DNA from: Vibrio fluvialis
GTDB lineage: Bacteria; Pseudomonadota; Gammaproteobacteria; Enterobacterales; Vibrionaceae
Length of the DNA: 64,000 nucleotides
Assembly (NCBI RefSeq): GCF_900460245.1
Contig: NZ_UHIP01000001.1
Location: 930,001-994,000, forward strand
Direction: 5' to 3'
Position 1 is the first letter of the stretch; each line of letters begins with the position of its first letter. Shown here in pieces: positions 36,904 through 45,243 of this stretch. The notes beneath the pieces were generated by a model. It did no database searches. It was given only the letters and a program-made list of their open reading frames with translations, and had not been told where the DNA came from. A program made the translations under genes and the position numbers.

Positions 36904-37485
36904 ATGAAACACGATAGCGATTACTACTCACAACTGGCAGCGTTAGTGTGCCATGCATTGCTTCATCTTTTTATGGAAGTCTCCGCGACACCTCGGTTTG
37001 TGCCTGTCTCAAAGCGAAACGACATATTGGTTCGTTATCTCAAGCACAAGTTGAACGCGCGGCACGGTCATCAGTTCAAAAAGGACATCAAAGCCATGAT
37101 TCAGTTAGGGCGCAGTTCTAACGGCAATTTAGAAGCCAAGCTTTTAGGTCTACATGACAGCATGACTATGACGAATACGACCGATATGGCTAAGTTGCAT
37201 GCTTTATTGTTGTATCTGAATGAGAGGTTGGGAGTAGAGTCCGAAGTCTTTCTTGAAGGACAAGAACCGAGTCCGGACATCCTCTATATGCTGGAAGAGC
37301 AAATCCAACACGGCTTCAACGACCACAAGCAGCAAGTGGCACCGCTGTCGATGTTGCTTCAATCGGACCAAGCGCACCGACTTGAGTCTGTGGTGAATGA
37401 ACATGGTGGCTTTATTGCGGAAACCAAGGAATGGAACGCTGACACTCAGCAGCTTCATCTGTTGCTGCATCCTTTGAGAGGTTGA
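36904..37485 (+). CDS. DUF2913-family protein
   Basis: The 193-residue protein begins MKHDSDYYSQLAALVCHALL and contains RFVPVSKRNDILVRYLKHKL, the pattern of the DUF2913 family common in Vibrio and related genera. These proteins are mostly helical and soluble; their function is unknown. It is a single gene with opposite-strand neighbours on both sides, typical of a genomic-island setting. Confidence 0.75.
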   Translation: MKHDSDYYSQLAALVCHALLHLFMEVSATPRFVPVSKRNDILVRYLKHKLNARHGHQFKKDIKAMIQLGRSSNGNLEAKLLGLHDSMTMTNTTDMAKLHALLLYLNERLGVESEVFLEGQEPSPDILYMLEEQIQHGFNDHKQQVAPLSMLLQSDQAHRLESVVNEHGGFIAETKEWNADTQQLHLLLHPLRG

Positions 37486-37512
37486 CGCTAAAGGCGCAAA
37501 AACGTCTTCAGG

Positions 37513-37776
37513 CTAAATCGCATAGTCTGGTGAAATATCTTCAATTTTCACCAAATGAACATCGACTTCCGAGAGTCGAGCAAAAGTGGGCTCATCTGAG
37601 GGTTGTTCGACAATATGGACGATATTGGCCACCCGATAACACCCAGCGCTGGGTGCCTTGAAGAAAACCGTTTCATCCAGTTTCGGCAATAGCGGAGTGG
37701 TATTGTCGACAGACGTAATTCGATTTCGGATAGATAGCGAGCCATCGGGCGCCACTTCATAAAAGTTAACAATCAT
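37513..37776 (-). CDS. Small protein of unknown function
   Basis: An 87-residue frame from ATG 37776 (GAGAAGCGC upstream). The product begins MIVNFYEVAPDGSLSIRNRI and is probably all-beta, with a C-terminal VDVHLVKIEDISPDYAI. It is convergent with the DUF2913 gene, 27 bp apart. No family recognised. The coding case rests on length and amino-acid composition. Confidence 0.5.
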   Translation of the reverse strand: MIVNFYEVAPDGSLSIRNRITSVDNTTPLLPKLDETVFFKAPSAGCYRVANIVHIVEQPSDEPTFARLSEVDVHLVKIEDISPDYAI

Positions 37777-37977
37777 GCGCTTCTCTGGGGTTGTTCAGTG
37801 AATGTCCTGTACTAAAACAAAGTTGCAGAATAATCAACGCCATGATTGTAAAACTGACAAGTAGGTCCTCTCGAACTACCCTTAAGTGGGTATCCTGCCT
37901 CTATTGTCCACCTCAGTATTACGGCCAACGTTGCGGTGGGTTTTTAAAAAGTGCTCATGCAATGTGAGAGATTTGAG

Positions 37978-38226
37978 ATGAAAGAAAGAGTCTACCATGA
38001 AGCGCTGCTGGTTATTCAGGCGCTGGTTGCGCCTGACACTCGGTATCCCGCGGCTTTTTGCACGAGAGACTTTATCCAGCAATGCCAGCTTTGTGGGATG
38101 TCCGGGAGCGTTAGCCTGTCCGGCGCGAATCGGTTGTTGCGCGAACTGACTCAAAGGTGCGATGCGGTGTGGCAAGGCTGCCAATTTAATCCTGACTGCA
38201 ACTTAAGTTGGTACTATCGCCGTTGA
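37978..38226 (+). CDS. Small Cys-containing protein of unknown function
   Basis: About 82 residues from ATG 37978 (MKERVYHEALLVIQALVAPD); an upstream ATG at 37951 would add nine residues. It has a helical N-terminal part, Cys pairs in FIQQCQLCGMSGS and a C-terminal CQFNPDCNLSWYYRR. The Cys spacing could bind metal, but this is speculation. A strong terminator follows 170 bp later. Confidence 0.5.
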   Translation: MKERVYHEALLVIQALVAPDTRYPAAFCTRDFIQQCQLCGMSGSVSLSGANRLLRELTQRCDAVWQGCQFNPDCNLSWYYRR

Positions 38227-38394
38227 ACCAATTAACGAACCCATGTTCCGCGCGGTTTGTATCACCAGAGTCATTAGGACATGAGTCACATTTCCGCATC
38301 TCCGTTCATCGTGTCATGCACGTTTGCCTATACTGAGGGAATAGAGGCCCTACCCAACCTCTATTCACTACCACGATTGATAAAACCTCAAAGC

Positions 38395-38420
38395 AGCCGC
38401 CGTTTGGCGGCTCTTTTTTT
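38395..38420 (+). terminator. Factor-independent terminator
   Basis: A 7-bp GC-rich stem AGCCGCC / GGCGGCT with loop GTTT followed by CTTTTTTT. It ends plus-strand transcription ahead of the gene at 38539. Confidence 0.88.
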
Positions 38421-38538
38421 CAATGACCAAGCGCACAGTTCTCTCGCCATTCTTCCAAAATTGATTTACGAACAGAATGCCGTTCGTTTACAGTCATGCA
38501 TAACCACTCACGACCGACATGGATGTAAGAGGTGAACC

Positions 38539-38751
38539 ATGATGCACAGCCATGCTGACAGTTGGGACCGATACCATGCTGCCTGCGAACGCCTGGCACT
38601 GCTCGAAGCCAGCTATAACCATACGCAGCACCGTTATCTTCAAGGTCAGGTTTCTCAGGAAGTGTACGAACTGGCGTGGAGTTTGAAACTCTCGGCAGAG
38701 CGACAAGTCCGAATTTTACGTCACCAGCTCGCGATGGAAGTTTGCGGCTGA
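38539..38751 (+). CDS. Small helical protein upstream of the EAL gene
   Basis: A 70-residue frame from ATG 38539 with AAGAGGTG nine bases upstream. It is strongly helical (RYHAACERLALLEASYNHTQ; WSLKLSAERQVRILRHQLAM). It stands 22 bp before the EAL-CBS gene on the same strand, so they are probably co-transcribed. No family is recognised. Confidence 0.55.
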   Translation: MMHSHADSWDRYHAACERLALLEASYNHTQHRYLQGQVSQEVYELAWSLKLSAERQVRILRHQLAMEVCG

Positions 38752-38773
38752 GAGCAGAACGAAGGAGTCACTG

Positions 38774-40519
38774 ATGGCCCCCGTATCAACGTCAACTCAA
38801 TCCGAATCGTCACGCACCATGGGCCAGGCTGCCTTTATCTCGGCGGCGGAGTCCAAAATGCACACCGCACGATATCAGAACATCTCGCTGGTGCTTGCCA
38901 TCAAGCCCGCCAGTCTGGATCCCAGAGCGTTTGACGTTTTCCACAAAGTCATGCAAACCGTGAAAAGTGCTCAGGTGGTCGGGAATCTGAATCAGAGTTT
39001 CCTGTTGGTCTACGTGTGCGAACCGATATGCATTAGCCAGAACCAGGCCCGCGCGATTCATTTCAGCATTCGTCATTTCTTTTCTGAAGTGAAGCAGGCC
39101 GATGAGCGCATGTATCGGTTTTTAATTTCCGGGAAAGTTGGTGTATCGGTGTTGGGGAAGGACACCCACTCCATGAAAAGGGCCGTCGTGCATGCTTCTC
39201 AGGCGACATTGGCTCAGCAAGCCGGGCACAAAAGCCGTATACAGTTCTACGATACCGATTTGCAACTGACGATTAAGCGCTACGTGCTGTTAGAGGACCT
39301 TGTACGAGATGCCATCGAGAAAGGCGCGATAGGCGTTCAGTACCAACCTATTATACATTGTCAGGACTGGGCGGTGGCAGGCTATGAGGCGCTGTGCCGT
39401 TTTAACCTGGACGCAGCGCTTAACGCAACAACCACGGAGCTGATTGGGCTGGCTGAGGATTTAAATCTCATCTCAGAGTTGGATTTACTGACGTACCAGA
39501 ATGCGTTTTCCCAGTGTGCACCGTGGCTGAAAAAGTCCGGCCGTTTCCTGAATCTCAATCTTTCGCCGAATACCCAACAGAGTTTGTCCGAAGTCCTGGA
39601 ATGCATGGTGCTGCTTGCGAAGCAGGAGCAGGTCGAGCCACGGCACATTGTCATCGACATGAATGAAGTCAAAAGCCCTGCGGCAACGCTCGATGTCTCA
39701 ACGCTACTCCCGGAGTTTCGTCAGCGGGGCGTACAGTTTGCGCTGGACGACTTGTCCGAGGGATTCCGACTGGCTGACTTATTGAGCCAAGGGCAATTTC
39801 AGTACCTCAGAGTCAGCCGCGAGCTGATTGAACGCAGCCATGAGCGCGGGGAATACTACCAGGTCATTAAGCTGTTGGTCAGACTATGCCACCGCCTGGA
39901 CGTTGAGGTGATTGCTGAAGGTATCGAAACGCCGGACGAAGCCCGTTTGCTGTCTTACCTGGGGGTGGATTATATGCAAGGGTACCTGTTTGCTAAGCCG
40001 GTTGATTATGGCGACCTGCAGGAGGCAGAGAAACAGCTTGAGACGATACTTCGACAGCTGCATGCCGATGGCCTGACGGATAGCTCGGATGCGGATGAAG
40101 AAGCCATCACCTTACTCAATATTGCCAGCAAAAGCCTGCCTCGTTTAGACCCCGGTGAGCCGCTCATCCTGGCTAACGAATACTTAAAACCCGACGCCAT
40201 TAATGTGATCCCCGTTATCAACAAAGGGGAATGTGTCGGATTGGTGGACAAAGCTCAGCTCAATCTTCATCTGACTCCGGCCATGGGAACTGAACATGAA
40301 ACCATGAAAGAAGCGGGCATCTGGAATAAGCCTGTTGCCAGTATGATGAACACGCAGTTGACCATCATGGACGCACAGGCGCTGCTCACGGATGTGCTCC
40401 CGTTACTCAAAGAGAGCGCGCTTTCTCTGCCCATCGTCTTGGTCACCGATAATCGCTATAAAGGCTTGGTGACGGAAACGGACATTACACACTATCTCTT
40501 AAAGCGGCTAAAATTGTAG
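38774..40519 (+). CDS. Degenerate GGDEF-EAL protein with C-terminal CBS pair
   Basis: The 581-residue soluble protein has a degenerate GGDEF-like N-domain (about 20-165, no GGDEF motif), an EAL domain (about 175-435) and a CBS pair (about 465-580). Several EAL active-site residues are changed. GYEALCRF keeps the Glu, and NLNLSPN the Asn. The first Glu of the LEITE motif appears as Asp in IVIDMNEV, and the Lys of LKID is Arg in YLRVSR. DDLS replaces DDFG, and AEGIET is kept. Weak or no phosphodiesterase activity, or a cyclic di-GMP-binding role, is likely. The CBS part may sense nucleotides. Confidence 0.82.
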   Translation: MAPVSTSTQSESSRTMGQAAFISAAESKMHTARYQNISLVLAIKPASLDPRAFDVFHKVMQTVKSAQVVGNLNQSFLLVYVCEPICISQNQARAIHFSIRHFFSEVKQADERMYRFLISGKVGVSVLGKDTHSMKRAVVHASQATLAQQAGHKSRIQFYDTDLQLTIKRYVLLEDLVRDAIEKGAIGVQYQPIIHCQDWAVAGYEALCRFNLDAALNATTTELIGLAEDLNLISELDLLTYQNAFSQCAPWLKKSGRFLNLNLSPNTQQSLSEVLECMVLLAKQEQVEPRHIVIDMNEVKSPAATLDVSTLLPEFRQRGVQFALDDLSEGFRLADLLSQGQFQYLRVSRELIERSHERGEYYQVIKLLVRLCHRLDVEVIAEGIETPDEARLLSYLGVDYMQGYLFAKPVDYGDLQEAEKQLETILRQLHADGLTDSSDADEEAITLLNIASKSLPRLDPGEPLILANEYLKPDAINVIPVINKGECVGLVDKAQLNLHLTPAMGTEHETMKEAGIWNKPVASMMNTQLTIMDAQALLTDVLPLLKESALSLPIVLVTDNRYKGLVTETDITHYLLKRLKL

Positions 40520-40555
40520 CGTTGTCTTTCGTTTGCGTTGTGCTGGAAGTCAGGG

Positions 40556-40771
40556 ATGAATCGATATTACGTAAATAAATGTGTGAATTCACAAGGGCAC
40601 CATGAGGTTCACCGATTGGGCTGTGCTCTGCAGGCTGAAATAGAAAGCCGAATCTATTTGGGCGTATTCCCATCAGGGACGATGGCCTTGGTGTTTGCGC
40701 GTCGATTGTATGGTGATTCGCAGTACTGCGTACTTTGCAGAAACGCCGATAGCAGTGAACCTGCCACATAG
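40556..40771 (+). CDS. Small conserved MNRYYVNK-type protein of unknown function
   Basis: A 71-residue protein from ATG 40556, starting MNRYYVNKCVNSQGHHEVHR and ending with CVLCRN. It resembles a small, widely spread family of about 60-70 residues with conserved YYVNK, a HEVH motif and two or three Cys near the C-terminus, which could bind a metal ion. Its function is unknown. It follows the EAL-CBS gene by 36 bp and may be in the same transcript. Confidence 0.62.
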   Translation: MNRYYVNKCVNSQGHHEVHRLGCALQAEIESRIYLGVFPSGTMALVFARRLYGDSQYCVLCRNADSSEPAT

Positions 40772-40913
40772 CCGCTCTCCTAAATGAGAACTCCACCTGA
40801 GGAGGGTTGAAAATAACGTTGAGCAAATAGACCCTGACAGGCCATAAGCAATTCTTCGGTTCGTTGACTACTCTTTTTCTAGCACTCACGGTTTAGAATG
40901 GAGAAAGAGTGTG

Positions 40914-41201
40914 ATGCTCATTTGTGACGATACCAGACAGTTTATCATCGCGACGATTGACGATATGCAGACTCGTCTCAGTGACGATAAGCCGGTCTGC
41001 GCTCGCTTACAGTTGACGAATGACTGGCTCAAGCTTTGGATTGACTATCAATACTGGGATATGGTTTTTCATCTCGAGCGACCGGTTGAAGGGATGCTAG
41101 CAACATCAGAGCTGAATATCTTCGCGTTTACGGCTGAGCATATTGCTGATGCATTAATCAGAGACCTGGAAGAGAAAGTCGATGTGACTGAAGATGAATG
41201 A
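40914..41201 (+). CDS. Small acidic protein of unknown function
   Basis: A 95-residue frame; ATG 40914 with GGAGAAAG upstream is chosen over GTG 40911. It starts MLICDDTRQFIIATIDDMQT and ends with the acidic DLEEKVDVTEDE. Mixed alpha/beta character. No family recognised; the ribosome-binding site gives moderate support. Confidence 0.52.
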   Translation: MLICDDTRQFIIATIDDMQTRLSDDKPVCARLQLTNDWLKLWIDYQYWDMVFHLERPVEGMLATSELNIFAFTAEHIADALIRDLEEKVDVTEDE

Positions 41202-41420
41202 TGTCACCATCACCGTGGTACTGCTATGGTTAGCGTGTTTCCGTTAACGTACTTCTCTGGCCCGAGTTAACATAAATGCCGAGTGCCACAGAGGTCATAT
41301 TACTGCTCTGTAGGGGGAGGAGTCGCGTAATGAGTCGTCCCCGTTGCTGCGAACGCGTATCGTCAACCGGGAAAGCCCGTATTCTTTGCTGTGTGCAACC
41401 AGCGCAGAAACTAAAATATA

Positions 41421-41455
41421 CAGCACAGCACAGCACAGCACAGCACAGCACAGCA
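41421..41455. repeat. Pentanucleotide tandem repeat (CAGCA)7
   Basis: Seven perfect copies of CAGCA in a 35-bp run. It lies within short overlapping reading frames on both strands that I do not regard as proven genes, between the genes at 40914 and 41571. The copy number is liable to change by slipped-strand mispairing, which would shift a frame or promoter spacing by five bases. Confidence 0.92.
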
Positions 41456-41570
41456 CGTGAGTGTCACCATCTTGAACGCAGACTCTGGGCTTTACTGCGA
41501 TGGACGATGACACTCACGCTGTTGTCATTGTAGCGCATCATTCTATGAAATTTTCAAGGAAGAGTTAGGT

Positions 41571-41834
41571 ATGGACAGGAAACAGCGACAAGAGTGGTTG
41601 TTACAAAGACGCAACGGTTTTCTTCACTATGTTTACACTAAGGGGCTGGCTTGCGCATTTGCATTCGTGTTTGGGTTGGAGTTTCTAAACAATGACTTTT
41701 ATCTGGATGTCATCTCACCAGGCTCAGTGCATTTATACATGACCACGCTCTTGGTTGCCTTTATTTGCTCTGCGATAAATTGGACGTGCAATGAATGCAG
41801 TTTAAAGCGCTCAAAAGTAAATCCTCCAACCTAA
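41571..41834 (+). CDS. Small membrane protein with two helices
   Basis: The 87-residue product has a charged N-terminus (MDRKQRQEWLLQRRNGF), two membrane helices (LACAFAFVFGLEFL and HLYMTTLLVAFICSAINWTC) and a basic tail with a Cys pair (CNECSLKRSK). GGAAG stands eight to nine bases before the ATG. No family recognised. It lies about 115 bp downstream of the CAGCA repeat, so the repeat could affect its expression. Confidence 0.6.
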   Translation: MDRKQRQEWLLQRRNGFLHYVYTKGLACAFAFVFGLEFLNNDFYLDVISPGSVHLYMTTLLVAFICSAINWTCNECSLKRSKVNPPT

Positions 41835-41973
41835 AATCGATAAAATAATGGAGGACAATGGTTATTCTCAACAATACGCCTACATGCATTTCCTGCCGCA
41901 ACTCATGAAGCATAGTAAAACTACCTCAGAAATCGAAATTAGTAACAAGGCGCCCAATCGAGCGCCCTTGAGT

Positions 41974-43392
41974 TCAGTGAGTTGTTCTGCATCTGCCTTG
42001 GTAAGGTAGATTGCATCGATACTGATGCAAATTCTTAGTGATGACCGAAGGTACCTGGTAGAGATTAGCGACGTCTTCATCGTAGTTTTCCAAACCAAGG
42101 TCACAGGCGTGAACCACACCATCTTTAAAATCCCACTTTCTCAGTGCATTTGGGTAATCACAACCGACTAACTCCATAGCTTTCGGGAGAGTGGTCGCAA
42201 CTAATGTTTTTTGGATGGGGCCGTGGCAGAACCAAATGTCCTTTTGGCCACTCTTCGGCTCTTTGAGCGTCCAGCAGTAGGCAATCGCCTCTTTGAAGTC
42301 TTTAGTTCGTGCTGTACTTATAGGTTTAGCATTCGCACCGGTTTGTTGAGTTGGGTTAGCCTGAACGGTTGTCCCGTTGGTTAACGATTGACTTGAAGCA
42401 GCAGACGCGACAGATGGTGCCGTCGTTGTTTTATTTCCGGCTTGGGTAGCATTTTTCATCGTAGCCAGAGCCTGCTCTCTCTTTTCCATGCGATCCATGT
42501 AAGTCGGTTGGATTTGCGCGTACTGCTTACTCAGGTTCGGTCGGGGAACATAGTTGTTAGTATTCGATTGGCTGTATGTAGGCAGCGTTTTAACGCTAGT
42601 ATCGAAGTTTGCCAACCCTTGGCGGATACCTGCGCTGACCGCTTCACTATCTCGTTTCTTCTGTTCTGCAACCATCTGGTTGTAGGTTTTAGATGCTTCG
42701 GAACTCTTATCTCCTTTGGCTGCCAGATAAGCGAGTGAGGTATTAACGCGCTTAATAGACGCGGCTGTTCGGGATAAATCCGCTTCCTGAAACTGTTCTG
42801 GTGTTTTGTGCAGTGAGTCCATAAAGCCCTCACACTTTCTCATCGAAAGGTAGGATGATGACTTAAGGCATGGGTGACTCGATTCAAACCCGATGACAAA
42901 GGTAATCTGCTCTTCAACGATTGCGGTTTCAACTTCGTTGGGAAGGTTTTTCCACGTTCTGTCGATCGTCAATATCGTTGAGCCATCACCAAGGACATAT
43001 CGCCAAGAGCGAGTTTGAGTGCTGTCCCAACCTCTTCTAAAGTAGTAACTCACCACGTGTCCACCCGCGACGATAGGGTAGTGCTCCTTAAGAACTTGAT
43101 CGAACGTACCGATACCGCGTGTCATTGCTTCAAACCAATCTCCTGAACGCCCCCAGAAATCCCATTGTGTGTTGAACGTAAAGCGGCATGAATTACCTTT
43201 CCACGCTTTGGTGGAATCTAGGCAGTACTGTTCCATACGGTTGATAACGTATTGAGAGGATTTGGTCATCTCTTCAGGCGTTTCAGTGGGTTCATCACTG
43301 TGCCCCCAAATTGCCTGGTGCATCCCATAGGTGCAGCCCGTTAACATTGCGGTGAGCAATAGTAACGCTGGAAATAGAACCTTATTGGTCAT
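41974..43392 (-). CDS. Large lipoprotein of unknown function
   Basis: A 472-residue protein with a lipoprotein signal (MTNKVLFPALLLLTAMLTGC; Cys20). The N-terminal half has several Cys and aromatic residues (CRFTFNTQWDFWGRSGDWFE). The middle is low-complexity and rich in Ser, Thr, Gln and Ala (about 300-360). A Cys-rich C-terminal domain follows (AIAYCWTL, IWFCHGP, VGCDYPNALRKWDF). It should be attached to an outer or inner membrane leaflet. No family recognised; single gene. Confidence 0.68.
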   Translation of the reverse strand: MTNKVLFPALLLLTAMLTGCTYGMHQAIWGHSDEPTETPEEMTKSSQYVINRMEQYCLDSTKAWKGNSCRFTFNTQWDFWGRSGDWFEAMTRGIGTFDQVLKEHYPIVAGGHVVSYYFRRGWDSTQTRSWRYVLGDGSTILTIDRTWKNLPNEVETAIVEEQITFVIGFESSHPCLKSSSYLSMRKCEGFMDSLHKTPEQFQEADLSRTAASIKRVNTSLAYLAAKGDKSSEASKTYNQMVAEQKKRDSEAVSAGIRQGLANFDTSVKTLPTYSQSNTNNYVPRPNLSKQYAQIQPTYMDRMEKREQALATMKNATQAGNKTTTAPSVASAASSQSLTNGTTVQANPTQQTGANAKPISTARTKDFKEAIAYCWTLKEPKSGQKDIWFCHGPIQKTLVATTLPKAMELVGCDYPNALRKWDFKDGVVHACDLGLENYDEDVANLYQVPSVITKNLHQYRCNLPYQGRCRTTH

Positions 43393-43877
43393 CTTGTGAG
43401 CTCATCATGTCATTGTTGTTATTGATAGAAATTATAAATCAGGCAAATCAATAAACAATTATGCATTGGTTTGAGTCGGAGATGATTTCTGTAGGCCGCA
43501 GCCAAACCAGAGACTCCTGAAGGTGGTGAATTTGAAAAGTTAGCTGTATTAGTTGAAGAGTATGAGGAAAAACATTTCCCATTTAATAACTGTAATCCAC
43601 TTTTGCCCCATTCCTTACCAGTAACCTTCTACCTCACAAATCACAGTGAGGTGGTTTGACCTACTTCTTCTAATCAGCATAGTGTCTATGAAAGTGGGGT
43701 CTTACCAACTTAGCCAACTAGTTCGAATAGGCCGTCTTATTTCTATTTTTAACCTACCGAAGAAACGTGTTCTCTGTTAGAGTCACCGTCAACTACGCTA
43801 TTGAATAAAGACACTCACAGATCGCATGTCATTGATGGATTTTTATTCACCCTTAGAACTCATTTTAGGAATCCCTA

Positions 43878-44357
43878 GTGACTAACAACGAAATTTTACG
43901 TCGTATCCAACACGCGTTAAACCTTAAAAACGCGCAGATAATGAAAGCTTTCGGGCAGGCCGAAGTCACTGTGGCTCACGATAAAGTGGCAAATTGGTTA
44001 AAAGATGAAAGTGACAAATCTTGCGTTAAGATGAAGGATCAAGAGTTAGCGGTATTCTTAAATGGCTTTATTAACCTCAAGCGAGGAAAAAAAGACGGCG
44101 AGCAACCTAAGCCAGAAGTCACGTTGACCAACAACATGATTCTCATGAAGCTGCGCATTGCGCTAGACATGAAAGCAGAAGATGTGTTGGACGTATTAGA
44201 AGTGGTTGGTACTAGTTTAAGTAAATACGAAATTGGTGCGTATTTCCGCAAGCCAAACAACAAAAACTACAAACAGTGTGAAGACCAACTGCTGTGCGAC
44301 TTCTTAAATGGTGTGCAGTTTACCAATCGTCCCGATTCTGAAGAGTTTACTGGGTAA
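43878..44357 (+). CDS. DUF1456-family protein (YehS-like)
   Basis: The 159-residue protein consists of two similar helical halves. Each begins with a TNN.IL/M...L motif (TNNEILRRIQHALNLKNAQI and TNNMILMKLRIALDMKAEDV) and ends with FLNGF or FLNGV. This internal duplication defines DUF1456. The start is GTG 43878. The function is unknown. A factor-independent terminator follows. Confidence 0.85.
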   Translation: MTNNEILRRIQHALNLKNAQIMKAFGQAEVTVAHDKVANWLKDESDKSCVKMKDQELAVFLNGFINLKRGKKDGEQPKPEVTLTNNMILMKLRIALDMKAEDVLDVLEVVGTSLSKYEIGAYFRKPNNKNYKQCEDQLLCDFLNGVQFTNRPDSEEFTG

Positions 44358-44391
44358 TTTTTATCTCGAATCGAACGTCGTAATTGATTAA

Positions 44392-44427
44392 AAAAGCGAG
44401 ATCCATTTTATTTGGCTACTCGCTTTT
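44392..44427 (+). terminator. Terminator after the DUF1456 gene
   Basis: A 9-bp stem AAAAGCGAG / CTCGCTTTT with an 18-nt loop, 35 bases after the stop codon. The A and T runs at its edges would allow action on both strands. Confidence 0.75.
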
Positions 44428-45050
44428 ATCATGCTAAAGACCGATATTAGAGCTTCACAATCACGTCTACTCTTTGTCTTTTTTCAGTAGATAGCTATCA
44501 AACCACGCTGAAATCTGGTCGGCTTTTAGAATCAAAACACACACCGCCCCCTATGACCCTACCAAGATAAACCCAAGCTAAAACCTTAAGCCAGTTAGGG
44601 GCCACAATTCTGGTCAAGATGTTCCAGACATCTTGTAGTGATTAATTAAAACTGGCCACGTATATAGAGTTTTTCCATGCTTTTGGTCATGCGTACAGAG
44701 TTACGGCTGACGCCATTGGTAACACGAATTTGCCCCAAAGTGAGTTTGTACCAATGTAAGATCAAGCCGATAGATAAGTATTTTTTGATACCAAATTTAA
44801 TGAATGAGCACTTTGTGGAAAGTTGGTTTTCTTAGGGCGTGAATGGAATTCGTTTAAATATTTACTCAAAGCCTTAAAGTTTGCGACTGAACCAGTTTTG
44901 ACTGATAAACAACACTAGAAAATATTATTTTTATTCTTAGATTACCTGTGGAACAACAGCAATCTTGATGTTTTTGTATAATAAAATTCGAATTTTTTTA
45001 GATAAAACTTAATCTTTCAATAATCTTGTTGCTTTTTTGTATGAATAATG
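44428..45050. other. AT-rich intergenic stretch before the methanobactin-like operon
   Basis: About 620 bp with no supported gene. A short perfect hairpin (CAAGATGT / ACATCTTG, loop TCCAG) lies at 44615-44635. A minus-strand frame at about 44646-44826 reads like a truncated protein end (LGQIRVTNGVSRNSVRMTKS) without a start, and may be a gene remnant. Confidence 0.45.
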
Positions 45051-45108
45051 TTGACAAAAAATCCTGAGAAACTTAATTTTAATTCACCTTATTAGGAAGG
45101 TAAATTAA
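45051..45108 (+). promoter_or_regulatory. Promoter and overlapping operator of the methanobactin-like operon
   Basis: TTGACA (45051-45056), 17 bp, TAATTT (45074-45079): a strong sigma-70 promoter. An imperfect dyad begins at the last base of the -10 element: TTAATTCACCTT (45079-45090), six bases, AAGGTAAATTAA (45097-45108), with 11 of 12 arm positions matching. It covers the transcription start, so a repressor is the natural reading. A ribosome-binding site (AAAGGA, 45113-45118) follows before the precursor gene. Confidence 0.75.
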
Positions 45109-45127
45109 ACAATAAAGGATTAATATC

Positions 45128-45199
45128 ATGAAAAACGAAAAGAAAGTAGTAGTTAAAGTTAAAGATAAAGAAATGACTTGCGGTAGCTACAACAAGTAA
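45128..45199 (+). CDS. mbnA: Methanobactin-type precursor peptide (MbnA-like), 23 residues
   Basis: A very short gene with a good ribosome-binding site (AAAGGA, nine bases upstream). The peptide has a basic, Lys/Val-rich leader (MKNEKKVVVKVKD) and a C-terminal core KEMTCGSYNK with a single Cys. In methanobactin biosynthesis MbnB and MbnC oxidise such Cys residues to oxazolone-thioamide groups that bind Cu(I). It resembles, from memory, the single-Cys MbnA of Vibrio caribbenthicus. It directly precedes two MNIO genes, an MbnC-like gene and a MATE exporter, which supports the call strongly. Confidence 0.85.
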   Translation: MKNEKKVVVKVKDKEMTCGSYNK

Positions 45200-45207
45200 T
45201 TTTATAT

Positions 45208-45229
45208 GGCCCTTTAGAAATAAAGGGCC
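45208..45229 (+). promoter_or_regulatory. GAAA-tetraloop hairpin between precursor and enzyme genes
   Basis: A perfect 9-bp stem GGCCCTTTA / TAAAGGGCC closed by a GAAA tetraloop, nine bases after the mbnA stop. No T run follows, so it probably acts as a partial terminator or protects the precursor mRNA from 3' decay, giving more precursor than enzyme. The ribosome-binding site of the next gene (AAAGG) lies just downstream. Confidence 0.75.
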
Positions 45230-45243
45230 TTAAAGGTATCTTT

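Noticed and set aside
38281..38535. An 84-codon frame before the small helical gene
   Set aside because: A strong terminator hairpin with a T run (38395-38420) lies inside it, and the frame lacks a ribosome-binding site.
41276..41533. Frames on both strands across the CAGCA repeat
   Set aside because: Repetitive low-complexity translation, no ribosome-binding site and no recognised product; the repeat itself is reported instead.
44646..44826. Minus-strand frame ending LGQIRVTNGVSRNSVRMTKS and beyond
   Set aside because: It has no start codon with a ribosome-binding site and no recognised family; noted only as a possible remnant within the intergenic entry.
45085..45102. CueR-like copper operator (ACCTT...AAGGT) in the mbn-like promoter
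   Set aside because: The CueR dyad is ACCTTCC-N7-GGAAGGT placed between -35 and -10 with a 19-bp spacer. Here the arms are closer, the promoter spacer is 17 bp, and the dyad is downstream of the -10 element.
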